Assembly (NCBI RefSeq): GCF_017569225.1
Contig: NZ_CP071868.1
Span: forward strand, 62,001 to 126,000
Source of the DNA: Pengzhenrongella sicca
GTDB taxonomy: Bacteria; Actinomycetota; Actinomycetes; Actinomycetales; Cellulomonadaceae
Length of the DNA: 64,000 nucleotides
Direction: 5' to 3'
Numbering within the stretch: position 1 is the stretch's first letter; every line of letters begins with the position of its first letter. The position numbers and the translations under genes are program-made. The notes under the pieces were generated by a model, which saw nothing but the letters and a program-made list of their open reading frames with translations, had not been told where the DNA came from and made no database searches. Shown in pieces: positions 15,874 to 24,860 of this stretch.

Positions 15874-18800
15874 CACAGCCCGATGAACGCGCCGAGCTCC
15901 TCGAGGCCGCCCGGCTGCGTGGGGAGGTAGTCCGTGAGCGCGCGCGAGCGCACGATGATGGCGCCCCACTTGCCCCGGGACACGGCGACGTTCAGCCGGT
16001 TGCGCGAGAGCAGGAACTCCATCCCGCGCGGCACGTCCTCGGCCGACGACGCCGCCGTCGTCAGGATGACCATCGGTGCCTCCTGACCCTGGAACTTGTC
16101 CACCGTGCCGACCCGGGCACCGCCGAGGCCCGCAGCGGCGAGGGCGCGCTGCACGGTCCAGACCTGGGCGTTGTAGGCCGCGACGACGACGACGTCGCTC
16201 GCCTCGAGCAGCCGGTCCTCGCCGCCGGCCGCAGTCGCGCCCGCACCCGCACCCGCAGGGTCACTCCAGCGCCGCCCGACCAGCTGCCGGACCTGCCGTA
16301 CGACGTCCGCCGCCTCCTCGATCGAGGCGACCGCGTTGCCCGCGTGCTCGACGAGCACCGTCGTGATGCCCGGCGGCACCCCCTCGAGCTGGCGCAGCGC
16401 CGTCGACGGCATGCTCGTGAGCCGGCCCTCGTACGCGAGCCGCGAGACCGCGGCGCACAGTGCCGGGTGCATGCGCCAGGTGTGGGCGAGGAAGTAGCCG
16501 AGCCCGGGCGGGAGGGTCTCGTGACCGTCGGCGAGCCAGCCCAGCGCCGAGCGGTCGACGGGCTCGGGGTGCCGACCCTGGCTGACCTGGGGCAGCTGCT
16601 GCGGGTCGCCGAGCAGGAGCAGGTTCCGGGCCGCAGCGCTGACGGCGATGGTGTTGGCGAGGCAGAACTGGCCGGCCTCGTCGATCACGAGCAGGTCGAG
16701 CCTCGTCGAGGGCAGCCGCTGGGCGTTGGTGAAGTCCCAGGCCGTGCCGCCGACGACGAAGCCGCCCGGCTGGGTCGCGTAGAACGCGGCGAAGGCGGCG
16801 GTGTCCTTGAGGGGGCGCCACGGCGCCGCCGGCAGTGCGGCCGGCGCGGGTGCGCCCGCGGCCAGCTTCTTGCCGATCTGTTCGGGCGGCACGCCGGCCG
16901 CACCGACCGCGGTCAGCATGTTCTCCACGACGGCATGGGACTGCGCGACGACGCCGATGCGCCAGCCCCGCGCGACGAGCTCGGCGATCACCCGCGAGCC
17001 GGCGTAGGTCTTGCCAGTCCCGGGCGGACCCTGCACCGCGAGGTAGGAGTCGTCGAGGGCGAGCAGCCCGGCGGTGATCGCGTCGATGGCGGCGCGCGGC
17101 CCGGTGCCTACGGCCGGCAGCGGCCGACCGTCACGGGTGCGCGGCGGGACGCGCCGCATCAGGTCGAGCGCCGGCTGGTCGGGAAGGCGCGGTGCGCCGG
17201 GGGCGGCGGCGAGCTTGCCCAGTACCTCGGTCGCGAACTCCTCGATCGCGGCGTGGATGGTCGCGGTGGACGGCCCCGCGCAGGGACCGAGCGCCATCGG
17301 CAGGGCCTCGAACGGGGTGCCGCCGCGGGGCAGCTTCTCCTCGATCTCGAGCACGCTCTGCTCGGTGTCCGTGGGCCGCACGGACAGCACTGTGGCACCC
17401 GCCAGCCAGCCGCGGACTCCGTTCTCCGAGGTCTTCGCGCAGCCGGGGATCGGGGCCTCGTACAGCGCGTAGACCTCGGCGCCGGCGCGCACGTCGCTGC
17501 CGGGCTCGAGCCGGCCGGTCAGCCGCAGCCGGCGTCGCGGGTTCTTGCGCGTCCCCGCGGGAACGGCCCAGCCGTCGAGCACCTCGACGCGGTCGACGAC
17601 GAGCGTGCCCCGCGCCTCGGTCCACTCGGAAGGATCGCTGGCGAGCCGGTCGAAGTGCGCCCACCAGAAGGGCTTGTCCTCGCGCCAGTGGTACCCGAGC
17701 GCGGCGCTGAGCAGCGCGACGGCCTGCTCGTCGGCGGTGCGAGCGCTCGCGGGCCCCGCACCGGCGAACGCGAGCAGCGCCTCGGCGAGGGCGTCGTGCT
17801 CGGGCGCGTCGGCGTCGTCGGTGGGCGGCACCTCGGTGGCGGGCAGGGCGCGCCGGGGGACGACGCCGCTCTCGGCCGCGCGGGCCAGCAGCCAGTCGCG
17901 CAGGCGCAGGGTGGACAGGCAGTCGTAGGCGTTGTAGTCGGCGATGCGCTGCAGCCGGGCGGCGAACCCGTCCGGGCCATCCAGGTCGCCGGCGTCGCGG
18001 ACGTCGCAGGCCTGCGCGTACTCGACGATCGACGCGCTCGCGTCGGTGACCCCGCCGGCGCGGGCGCTCGGCATGTACAGCGGCTCGAGCTTCTTGATCG
18101 AGTACGACTCCTGCCCGACGCGCAGGCTCGCGCGGACGGTCGCGTAGAGGTCGACCAGGACGCCGGACCTCAGCAGGTCGTCGACGAGGTTCTCGCCGAC
18201 GCCGTGCCGCCCGGCGAGGCGCAGCAGCGCGGTCCGCTCGTACGGGGCGTAGTGGTAGACGTGCAGATTCGGGTGCACGGCCCGGCGCGCGTCGACGTAG
18301 GCGAGGAAGTCGACGAGAGTCTGCTTCTCCTGCGCGCGATCGTGGGCCCAGAAGGGGCGGAACACGGGTTCGCCCCCGGGCTCGTGGGGGTGCTCGACGA
18401 CTCCGAAGAGGTACTCGAGCCCCCAGTCCGTCGAGCCGTCCTCGGCCCAGAGCGGGTCGCCCTCGAAGTCGAAGAAGATGTCGCCCGGATCCGGCGCCGG
18501 CAGGGCGCCGACGACCTCGGGCGCGAACAGGTCGAAGGCCACCTCGCCCGCGGGCCGTGCGCCCTGAAGGACCTGGAGCCGGGCCTGTGCGCGCAGCTTC
18601 TCGAGGGCCCCCGCGCCGACGCCGTCGACGTCGCCCTCGCTGGTGGCGAACGCCTCGATCGTGCGGATCCCCGCGCCGAGCAGGCGCGCGCGCTGCGTGC
18701 CGCGCAGGCCGGCGACGAGCAGGACGTCCCGCGTGCGGGCGACCTCGGGCGAGCAGGCCTCGCAGCGGCCGCAGGCGCGGTAGCGCGGGTCACCCCACGC

Positions 18801-19472
18801 GACGGGTGCGGGCTCGGCGAGGTGGGTGTCGAGCATCGCCTGCAGGCGCGCGCGGCGGTCCCGGTACACGGGGAGGAGGTCGACGAGGCGGTGGCTCGTC
18901 GTGCTCGCGTCGCCGAGGATGAGGTGGACGTGCTCGGCCGGCGTCACGCCCGCCGCGACCAGCTGGTCGGCATAGGCGGCGAGTTGCAAGAGCGCGGTGA
19001 CCTTCGCGTGCCGCGCGAGCTTCGTGTCGTAGACGGCGTAGACCGGCGCCGCCCCGGCGGCGCCCTCGCGGACGAGGAAGTCGGCCCACCCGCCGAACCG
19101 GCCGTCGAAGAAGCCCGCCTGGAAGACGACGTCGGCCCCCGCGCGCAGGGCCGCGACGGTCTCGGCGTGCTTGGCCTCGAGGGCGGCGCGGTCCGTCGCG
19201 TGCCCCCGGTCGGGCCGCTGGATCTCGACGACCCCAGTTCCGGCGCGGGGGTCCCACGGGCCGTACTGGTCGCGGTACCGCTGGAGGACGCGCTTCTCGT
19301 GCGCGTCGCCGAGCTGCGCGGTGCGGGCGAGCATCGCGTCGGGGGTCGGGTCGGGACGCTCGATCCGACCGAGCCGGACGTCCATGCCGCGCAGCACCGC
19401 GAACTCGCAGGCGGCGGCACTCGCGAGGTCGCTCGCGCTGTAGACGGGTGCGCCGTCGGCGAGAAGGAACAT
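15864..19472 (-). CDS. TM0106-family RecB-like nuclease fused to a superfamily 1 (Upf1/Dna2-like) helicase
   Basis: A 1202-residue protein. The N-terminal half is a RecB-like nuclease of the TM0106 type: a start YSASDLASAAACEFAVLRG, a PD-(D/E)XK-like core ending YAVYDTKLARHAKVTALLQLAAYADQL (about 140-170), and a cysteine cluster CGRCEAC (about 230-236), possibly an Fe-S or zinc site. An RNase-H-like segment IFFDFEGDPLW follows (about 330-340). The C-terminal half is an SF1B helicase with Walker A GPPGTGKT (about 814), Walker B LVIDEAGQ (about 927), VAAYNAQ, VDKFQGQE and RLNVAVSRGK (about 1160). It should process DNA or RNA ends in the cytoplasm. TAGCCT 6 nt before the ATG suggests a leaderless mRNA. 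Confidence 0.9.
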   Translation of the reverse strand: MFLLADGAPVYSASDLASAAACEFAVLRGMDVRLGRIERPDPTPDAMLARTAQLGDAHEKRVLQRYRDQYGPWDPRAGTGVVEIQRPDRGHATDRAALEAKHAETVAALRAGADVVFQAGFFDGRFGGWADFLVREGAAGAAPVYAVYDTKLARHAKVTALLQLAAYADQLVAAGVTPAEHVHLILGDASTTSHRLVDLLPVYRDRRARLQAMLDTHLAEPAPVAWGDPRYRACGRCEACSPEVARTRDVLLVAGLRGTQRARLLGAGIRTIEAFATSEGDVDGVGAGALEKLRAQARLQVLQGARPAGEVAFDLFAPEVVGALPAPDPGDIFFDFEGDPLWAEDGSTDWGLEYLFGVVEHPHEPGGEPVFRPFWAHDRAQEKQTLVDFLAYVDARRAVHPNLHVYHYAPYERTALLRLAGRHGVGENLVDDLLRSGVLVDLYATVRASLRVGQESYSIKKLEPLYMPSARAGGVTDASASIVEYAQACDVRDAGDLDGPDGFAARLQRIADYNAYDCLSTLRLRDWLLARAAESGVVPRRALPATEVPPTDDADAPEHDALAEALLAFAGAGPASARTADEQAVALLSAALGYHWREDKPFWWAHFDRLASDPSEWTEARGTLVVDRVEVLDGWAVPAGTRKNPRRRLRLTGRLEPGSDVRAGAEVYALYEAPIPGCAKTSENGVRGWLAGATVLSVRPTDTEQSVLEIEEKLPRGGTPFEALPMALGPCAGPSTATIHAAIEEFATEVLGKLAAAPGAPRLPDQPALDLMRRVPPRTRDGRPLPAVGTGPRAAIDAITAGLLALDDSYLAVQGPPGTGKTYAGSRVIAELVARGWRIGVVAQSHAVVENMLTAVGAAGVPPEQIGKKLAAGAPAPAALPAAPWRPLKDTAAFAAFYATQPGGFVVGGTAWDFTNAQRLPSTRLDLLVIDEAGQFCLANTIAVSAAARNLLLLGDPQQLPQVSQGRHPEPVDRSALGWLADGHETLPPGLGYFLAHTWRMHPALCAAVSRLAYEGRLTSMPSTALRQLEGVPPGITTVLVEHAGNAVASIEEAADVVRQVRQLVGRRWSDPAGAGAGATAAGGEDRLLEASDVVVVAAYNAQVWTVQRALAAAGLGGARVGTVDKFQGQEAPMVILTTAASSAEDVPRGMEFLLSRNRLNVAVSRGKWGAIIVRSRALTDYLPTQPGGLEELGAFIGLCAP

Positions 19473-19523
19473 GACGCGAGGCTACTCAGCGCATCTGACA
19501 CGTCTCGGCGGCCCGCGTTGGCC

Positions 19524-21122
19524 CTACCCGTCACACCCGCTGCCGACGTTGCCGCCACCCACGTCGCCGCCGGCGTACACGCGCTCGGCCCGCTCCCGCC
19601 CGAGGTTCCACTCCGCGAGCGCCTGCACCGGCGCGACGTCCTCGATTCCGTCCGCACCGACCCCGCCCGCGCCGGCCTCGTCCTCGAACCTGTACCCGCC
19701 CCCCGCCAGGAGGCAGGACCGCATCGGCTCGTCCAGCTGGTCGAGGGTCGGCGCGGCATCGGCCGAGAGACCGCGCAGGTAGAAGACGTCGAGCCCGGTC
19801 TCGGGCACGTTCGTGGTGTTGTGCCGCGCGATCAGCGCATCCGGGTTGGCGAGCGCGAGCGCGAGCATCGCCACCGCGACGACCTGCACGACGGCCCGGG
19901 GCAGCCAGCGCGCCCGCCACCGCACCCCGGCGACGAGCACGAGCACCAGCACGACGGCGAGCACCACCTCGACGACCTCGACGAACAGCCGGAGTCGCGT
20001 GAGCCCGAACGCGTCGACGTACAGGCCCATCCGACGCAGCGCGGACGCGACGACGCCGAGCGTCCCGAGGCACAGCACCGCGAGCGCGATCCTGGTGACC
20101 AGCCGCTCGCGCGCGTCCGCCCGGGGCGCGTGCCGCGCGGCGACCGCCACCACGAGCAGCGTGAGCGCCGTGACGACCACGAGCTGCGCGAACCCCTCCC
20201 GGGCGTACTGGGCGTACGAGAGGCCGACCGTCTCCAGCACGTGCCGGTGCCCGCCGATCAGCCCGCCGACCTGGACGGCGACGAACGCCAGCACCAGCGC
20301 GTCGAGCGCCGCGACGGGGAGCAGCCACTCGCCGAGCCGGGCCGGGCGCCCGGCGGGCACCGTCACGCCCGACCAGGCCGGCGGCGCGACCGCCAGCTGC
20401 GCGATCGCGGCGGCCAAGGCCGCGAGGACGCCGGCGACGACCACCTGGGCGGGCAGCACGTCCACGTCGATCGTGGGCACGTAGCTCGCGAACACCCTGT
20501 CCGCGCTCGCGAAGAGCACCCCGAACACCGCGAGCAGCACGACCGTCACCCCGACGCTGCGCACCGCGAGCAGGACCTGCGCGCGCCGCGCCCCTGCGAG
20601 CCGCCCGGCGCCGTGCACGAGCCAGCGCACCGCGCGCGCGAGCCCGGCGAGGCTGGTCAGGCCCCCGAGCACGACCGCCGGACCCGACCGCGCCGACGTC
20701 GCCGCGACCGCCCCGATCGCCGTCGCCGTCGCGAGGCACAACCCGACGACCCAGTCGGCGTCGCGCACGGCCACCATCGCGACGAGGGCGACCGCGAGCG
20801 CCGCCGTGACCAGCTCGCCGGCTGCCCGGCGCCGGATCAGAGCCCGCACCGCCGGCGCCCACAGAAGCAGCCCGACGAGCGCCGCGCCCAGCCCGAGCCG
20901 GTGCCCGACCAGCAGCCAGGCGCCGACGACGCCGACGCTCGCGTAGGCGGCGAGCGCGAGCGGCGCCACGGGCTCGCGGTGCGCATCCCAGAAGCTCGCC
21001 AGGACGCCGACGGACGAGCCGGGCGGTCGCTGCGCCGTCGCGCTCGTCGGCGCACGATCCGGGCCGCCGCTCGGCGTCGGTGCTGGTGACGAGGGGGGCC
21101 GCGGCGTTCCTGAGAGGGACAT
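19524..21122 (-). CDS. Multi-pass membrane protein, DUF4173 family
   Basis: A 532-residue protein with a Pro/Ser-rich cytoplasmic start (about 50 residues) followed by around twelve membrane helices. The family pattern is visible in the middle (FGVLFASADRVFASYVP, about 210-226) and toward the end (LTRLRLFVEVVEVVLAVVLV; then NPDALIARHNTTN, about 440-452; LDVFYLRGLSADAAPTL). These fit DUF4173/DUF4153-type proteins, whose function is unknown. The final about 60 residues form a short extracytoplasmic or cytoplasmic domain ending in a Gly-rich tail. The ATG at 21122 has TACGGT 7 nt upstream. It lies 51 nt upstream of the nuclease-helicase on the same strand. Confidence 0.8.
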   Translation of the reverse strand: MSLSGTPRPPSSPAPTPSGGPDRAPTSATAQRPPGSSVGVLASFWDAHREPVAPLALAAYASVGVVGAWLLVGHRLGLGAALVGLLLWAPAVRALIRRRAAGELVTAALAVALVAMVAVRDADWVVGLCLATATAIGAVAATSARSGPAVVLGGLTSLAGLARAVRWLVHGAGRLAGARRAQVLLAVRSVGVTVVLLAVFGVLFASADRVFASYVPTIDVDVLPAQVVVAGVLAALAAAIAQLAVAPPAWSGVTVPAGRPARLGEWLLPVAALDALVLAFVAVQVGGLIGGHRHVLETVGLSYAQYAREGFAQLVVVTALTLLVVAVAARHAPRADARERLVTRIALAVLCLGTLGVVASALRRMGLYVDAFGLTRLRLFVEVVEVVLAVVLVLVLVAGVRWRARWLPRAVVQVVAVAMLALALANPDALIARHNTTNVPETGLDVFYLRGLSADAAPTLDQLDEPMRSCLLAGGGYRFEDEAGAGGVGADGIEDVAPVQALAEWNLGRERAERVYAGGDVGGGNVGSGCDG

Positions 21123-21296
21123 GTGAGCCACCGTAGGCAGGGACCGACCCCGCGCACCCGGCGCCCGCGGGCGGGATCGGTGCAGGTCATGTGCAGGGCA
21201 GTGCCGATTCGGTGAACCTCGGCGGATCGAGGGCGGAGCTGCGCCACCCACCCTCGCGAGCGCTACCGTTCGTGCATACCGACGAGGAGGTCAGAC

Positions 21297-23375
21297 ATGT
21301 CCGCTGGGGACTCGGCGGAGGCCGAGGGGCGCCGCCAGCTCGCGCTCGCGGATGCGCACACTCTGGCCGCCTCCCGGGCTCGGCACGCGGCCTCGCGGTA
21401 CGACCTCGCCGCCAGCACCGAGCGGCGCACCGTCACGGCGCTCGCCGCGCTCGCGGCGGCCGGCCACCACCTCCTGCCCGACCGAGGGTGGCCCGGCAGC
21501 CGGACCGCCCAGGTCGACCTCGTCGTCGTCGGCCCCGGCGGGGTCTTCATCGTGGACACCAAGGCCTGGGCCGACGTCACGATCGACCGCGAGCGCGTGT
21601 ACCGCGGGCAGGCGGACGTGACCGACGACCTGATGGCGCTCGCGGACCTCGCGTACACGGCCGAGGCGGGCTTCGCGGAGGTCGGGCTCGCGCCGGGCGA
21701 GGTGCGGCCCGTCGTCGTCCTCGCGGGCCGCCGTGGGGTCGACGAGCGCGTCGGGCCGTTGCGCGTCGTCGGCGAGCGCGACGTCCTGCGGCACATCGCG
21801 TCGTTCGGCCGCCGGCTCACGCAGGCCCAGATCGACGTCGTCCTCGCGCGGGCGCTCACGCTGTTCCCGCAGGTGGGTCCGCCGTCGCCGGTGAACGTCG
21901 CCGTCGCCGAGCCGGTGCTGTCGCCGCGAGCGGCGGTGGAGCCGGACGCGCTCCTGACGAGAGACGAGGTCGACGCGGCGCAGCTCGAGGCGATCCTCGC
22001 CGCGCCCATCGAGGACTGGATGACGTTCCTGCGGCCGGCGCAGGCCAAGCTGGTCCGGCGCAGCTTCAACGGCCCGGCCCGGATCCGGGGCGCGGCGGGC
22101 ACCGGCAAGACCGTCGTCGGCCTGCACCGCGCTGCCTATCTCGCGCGGTCCCGCCCGGGCACGGTGCTCGTGACGACGTTCGTGCGGACCCTGCCGCAGG
22201 TGCTCCGCCAGCTGCTTGCGCGGCTGGCGCCCGACGTCGTCGACAAGATCGAGTTCGCGAGCGTGCACGGCTTCGCGCGGCGCCTGCTGAGCGAGCGCGG
22301 CGTGCGCGTGCAGCTGGAGCCGGTGCAGGCCGCGAACGCGATGGAGCGCGCGTGGAACGACGTCGGGCGTGACGGGCCGCTGGCCGGGACCGGCCTCGAC
22401 CGCTCGTACTGGGAGGACGAGATCACCCACGTCCTCAAGGGGCGCGGGATCACGAGGTTCGACGACTACGCGAACCTCGCCCGGACGGGGCGGCGCCACC
22501 GGCTCCCGCTCGAGCTGCGCACCGCGGTCTGGGAGCTCTACCTCGCGTACGACCGCGACCTGCGCGCGCACGGCTGCCACGACTACGCGGATCTCATCCT
22601 GCTCGCCGAGGCCGAGCTCCGGCGCGAGCCCCTGGCCGTCCCGTACTCGGCCGTCATCGTCGACGAGGCGCAGGACCTCTCGTGCGCGATGATCCGCCTG
22701 CTGCACGGCCTGGTCGGGGACGCGCACGACGGGCTCACCCTCATCGGCGACGGCCAGCAGGCCATCTACCCCGGCGGGTACACGCTCGCCGAGGCGGGGG
22801 TCTCGCTCGCCGGCCGCGGGGTGGTGCTGGACGTCAACTACCGCAACACCGCGCAGATCATGGCGTTCGCGGCCAAGCTCGTCGCGGGCGACGAGTTCGC
22901 CGACATCGAGGGTGTGCCCTCGTACGGCGACGTGCCGGGGCGCATCGCGCGGAACGGGCCGAAGCCGCACGTCGAGCACTGCGTCAGCTGGCGGGCTCGT
23001 GAGGTGCTGCTCGTCGAGCGGGTGCGATCGGTGATCGAGAACGTCGGCACGGGCCTCGGCGACGTCGGGGTCCTGTGCGCGACGACGACCGGCGTCAGCC
23101 GCGCCGTCGCCGCGCTCGGCCGGGCCGGGATCGCCGTGCAGCCGCTCGCGGACTACGACGGCGCGCGCGGCGCGGCCGTCAAGGTCGGCACCATCAAGCG
23201 CGCCAAGGGGCTCGAGTTCAAGCAGGTGCTGCTCGCCGACGTCCAGGAGAACTGGGTCGCGGACGGCGTCGTGCCGGCCGAGGGCGCCGAGCGCGAGCGC
23301 TGGGAGCTGCGCCGGCGCGAGCTGTACGTCGCGATGACCCGCGCCCGCGACGGGCTGTGGGTCGGGATCGTCTAG
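21297..23375 (+). CDS. NERD-domain nuclease fused to a UvrD/Rep-like helicase
   Basis: A 692-residue protein. The first about 200 residues contain a nuclease-related domain (NERD): ERRTVTALAAL, then QVDLVVVGPGGVFIVDTKAWADVTI (about 75-99), with the Asp and the DTKAW lysine as the expected nuclease-like residues. An SF1A helicase follows: Walker A GAAGTGKT (about 265-272), VIVDEAQDLS (about 452), GDGQQAIYPGGYT, DVNYRN and the closing YVAMTRARDGLWV. The C-terminal 2B region is short for UvrD. It may act in DNA repair or in restricting foreign DNA. A GAGGAGG Shine-Dalgarno precedes the ATG. It is divergent from the DUF4173 gene. Confidence 0.88.
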   Translation: MSAGDSAEAEGRRQLALADAHTLAASRARHAASRYDLAASTERRTVTALAALAAAGHHLLPDRGWPGSRTAQVDLVVVGPGGVFIVDTKAWADVTIDRERVYRGQADVTDDLMALADLAYTAEAGFAEVGLAPGEVRPVVVLAGRRGVDERVGPLRVVGERDVLRHIASFGRRLTQAQIDVVLARALTLFPQVGPPSPVNVAVAEPVLSPRAAVEPDALLTRDEVDAAQLEAILAAPIEDWMTFLRPAQAKLVRRSFNGPARIRGAAGTGKTVVGLHRAAYLARSRPGTVLVTTFVRTLPQVLRQLLARLAPDVVDKIEFASVHGFARRLLSERGVRVQLEPVQAANAMERAWNDVGRDGPLAGTGLDRSYWEDEITHVLKGRGITRFDDYANLARTGRRHRLPLELRTAVWELYLAYDRDLRAHGCHDYADLILLAEAELRREPLAVPYSAVIVDEAQDLSCAMIRLLHGLVGDAHDGLTLIGDGQQAIYPGGYTLAEAGVSLAGRGVVLDVNYRNTAQIMAFAAKLVAGDEFADIEGVPSYGDVPGRIARNGPKPHVEHCVSWRAREVLLVERVRSVIENVGTGLGDVGVLCATTTGVSRAVAALGRAGIAVQPLADYDGARGAAVKVGTIKRAKGLEFKQVLLADVQENWVADGVVPAEGAERERWELRRRELYVAMTRARDGLWVGIV

Positions 23376-23427
23376 CCCGCGCCGCCCAAGGCGAGGTGCG
23401 CGCTCGGAGCGCAGGCCGACGCGCGGG

Positions 23428-23805
23428 TCACGCCTTCTCCGGCGCCGTCCCGAGCACCTGATCCACCGCGAACCGCCGATGCGAGTCCGCGAGCTTCGCC
23501 CGCGTCGCCCCCGCGATGTCCACCCCGAGCACGTCCGCCAGCCGCAGCAGGTACACGAGCACGTCGGCGATCTCCTCCCCGGCCCGCTGCCGCCGGGCCG
23601 GGTCCGCGAACCGCGAGACCGCGCCGTCGGCGGGGATCCACTGGAACAGCTCGGCCAGCTCGCCCACCTCGCCCATGAGCGCGAGGATCAGCGACTTCGG
23701 GTCGTGGAACTGCTCCCAGTCGCGCTCGGCGCTGAACTCGCGCACGAGCCGCGTCAGCTCGGCGAGCTCGGGCTCAGCCGTGGGTGTCTGCGGATCTCTG
23801 TCCAT
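23428..23805 (-). CDS. MazG-like nucleotide pyrophosphohydrolase
   Basis: A 125-residue all-helical protein of the MazG/RS21-C6 superfamily, which hydrolyses nucleoside triphosphates (often dCTP-like or damaged nucleotides) to monophosphates. The metal-binding ExxE-12-ExxD pattern is visible: GEVGELAELFQW (about 45-56) and EEIADVLVYLLRLAD (about 78-92). Size is typical of single-domain house-cleaning enzymes rather than full MazG. I chose the ATG at 23805, with GGTGG upstream, over a GTG at 23823. It is on the opposite strand from the NERD helicase and converges with it. Confidence 0.9.
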   Translation of the reverse strand: MDRDPQTPTAEPELAELTRLVREFSAERDWEQFHDPKSLILALMGEVGELAELFQWIPADGAVSRFADPARRQRAGEEIADVLVYLLRLADVLGVDIAGATRAKLADSHRRFAVDQVLGTAPEKA

Positions 23806-23872
23806 CGCGCCACCCTGGCACACCCGTGCGTTGCCACCCGCCCACCGTCAGCCCTCGTCCGCCGCCTGGCGA

Positions 23873-23982
23873 GTGTGGGCGTTCTGCTCTCGAGTGCGCT
23901 CGTGTGCGCAATCTGCTGGTTCCAGCCCCGATCAGGGGACCGATTGGCCACACCCGAGCCGCAGGGAGCAGAACGCCCACAC
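23873..23982. repeat. 110-bp nested-palindrome element, copy 2 (most symmetric)
   Basis: The outer arms are a perfect inverted repeat: GTGTGGGCGTTCTGCTC at the left edge and GAGCAGAACGCCCACAC at the right. Inside, GTGTGCGCAATC (from 23902) faces GATTGGCCACAC (ending 23953), and the centre is CCCC-GATCA-GGGG. The whole is 110 bp, the same as copies 1 and 3. It lies 20 nt past the stop of the LURP-one-like gene (minus strand) and about 70 nt upstream of the MazG-like gene. Confidence 0.9.
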
Positions 23983-24002
23983 GTGCGCGCCCGCACGCGG
24001 GG

Positions 24003-24602
24003 TCAGCGGGACTGGAGCGCGTCCAGCGCGACCGCCATCGCGGCGGCGACGCGCGAGTCGAGGGCGCCGTCGGGCACGGTGATCACGTACTTGTCGCGCA
24101 GCGAGTGCCGGCGCTCGGACGTCATGACCACGCGGCCGGCGCCGTCGGTGAAGTCGAAGTGGAAGACGAAGGGCAGCGGGAACTCGCCGATGATCGGGAT
24201 GAGCTCCCAGACTCGGCGCAGCAGGGCGATGGCGTAGTTGCGCTCCTGCCCGACGGCGCTGACCCCCGGGGCGTTCAGGTCCCACGTCGAGCGCAGCAGG
24301 GACTTGCCGAAGTCCTTGTGGAACGAGCCGATCGGCAGGCCCGCGGCATCCGTGACGTCGTAGGTCGCGCCGAGGTCAAGGCGCTGGCGGGCCTTGAACG
24401 AGAACACGGGGGTCTGCCGGTCCTCGCCCGTGTAGAACGTGACCTGCTCCTTGAACGCCATGCGCTTCTGCTGCGCGTACGCGAGCAGCTCGCCGGGCTC
24501 GTTGTTCGGGCCGAGCGCACGGATCTCGTACCGGTTCACCATCAGCGTGATCGTCTGCATGACGCCGAACCGCGTGATTCCAACCAGACCCTGCACGCTC
24601 AT
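24003..24602 (-). CDS. LURP-one-related (tubby/scramblase-like fold) protein
   Basis: A 199-residue protein lacking a signal peptide. The pattern of short beta-strands with RYEIRALGPNNEPGELLAYAQQKRMAFKEQVTFY at the start, FSFKARQRLDLGATYDVTD in the middle and VGSFHKDF-like SFHKDFGKSLLRSTW next matches LURP-one/scramblase family proteins. This is a beta-barrel around a central hydrophobic helix, here LDALQSR-preceding VAAAMAVAL at the end. Bacterial members have no firm function. AAGGGGG stands about 5 nt before the ATG. Element copy 2 follows directly after its stop. Confidence 0.75.
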   Translation of the reverse strand: MSVQGLVGITRFGVMQTITLMVNRYEIRALGPNNEPGELLAYAQQKRMAFKEQVTFYTGEDRQTPVFSFKARQRLDLGATYDVTDAAGLPIGSFHKDFGKSLLRSTWDLNAPGVSAVGQERNYAIALLRRVWELIPIIGEFPLPFVFHFDFTDGAGRVVMTSERRHSLRDKYVITVPDGALDSRVAAAMAVALDALQSR

Positions 24603-24768
24603 GGTGCCCCCTTGTCGCTGCTGAGGGGGCTGATGCTGTCACGCCGGTGCGGGACGGCGGGTGCGCTTGGGCGCGGCAGTCGAGTGACGTCAGCGGTCCG
24701 CGCATGAGGCCAGCCTTTCCTGGCACAGGAACCTCTCAGGAGGTCCCCAGGGATCCGGCAGGAGGAGG

Positions 24769-24787
24769 CGAGAACCTTCTGTTCTCG
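24769..24787. promoter_or_regulatory. Inverted repeat upstream of the ferric-reductase-type gene (candidate operator)
   Basis: CGAGAACCTTCTGTTCTCG: 7-bp perfect arms with a 5-bp spacer, 74 nt before the ATG at 24861. It is placed like an operator or a 5'-leader hairpin. It lies in the 258-bp gap 24603-24860, which otherwise shows only two GGAGG-like purine runs and no gene. Confidence 0.5.
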
Positions 24788-24860
24788 GGTCGCAGCGCGT
24801 CGTTCGCGGCCCACCGACCGTGCGCCCGGCCAGGCAACGCCATCGAAACGGAGAGCTCGC

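Noticed and set aside
16344-21089. Very long plus-strand open frame of 1581 codons
   Set aside because: It is the antisense of the TM0106 and DUF4173 genes; its product is Arg/Gly/Pro/Asp-rich low-complexity sequence with no domain. Long antisense frames are normal at this GC content.
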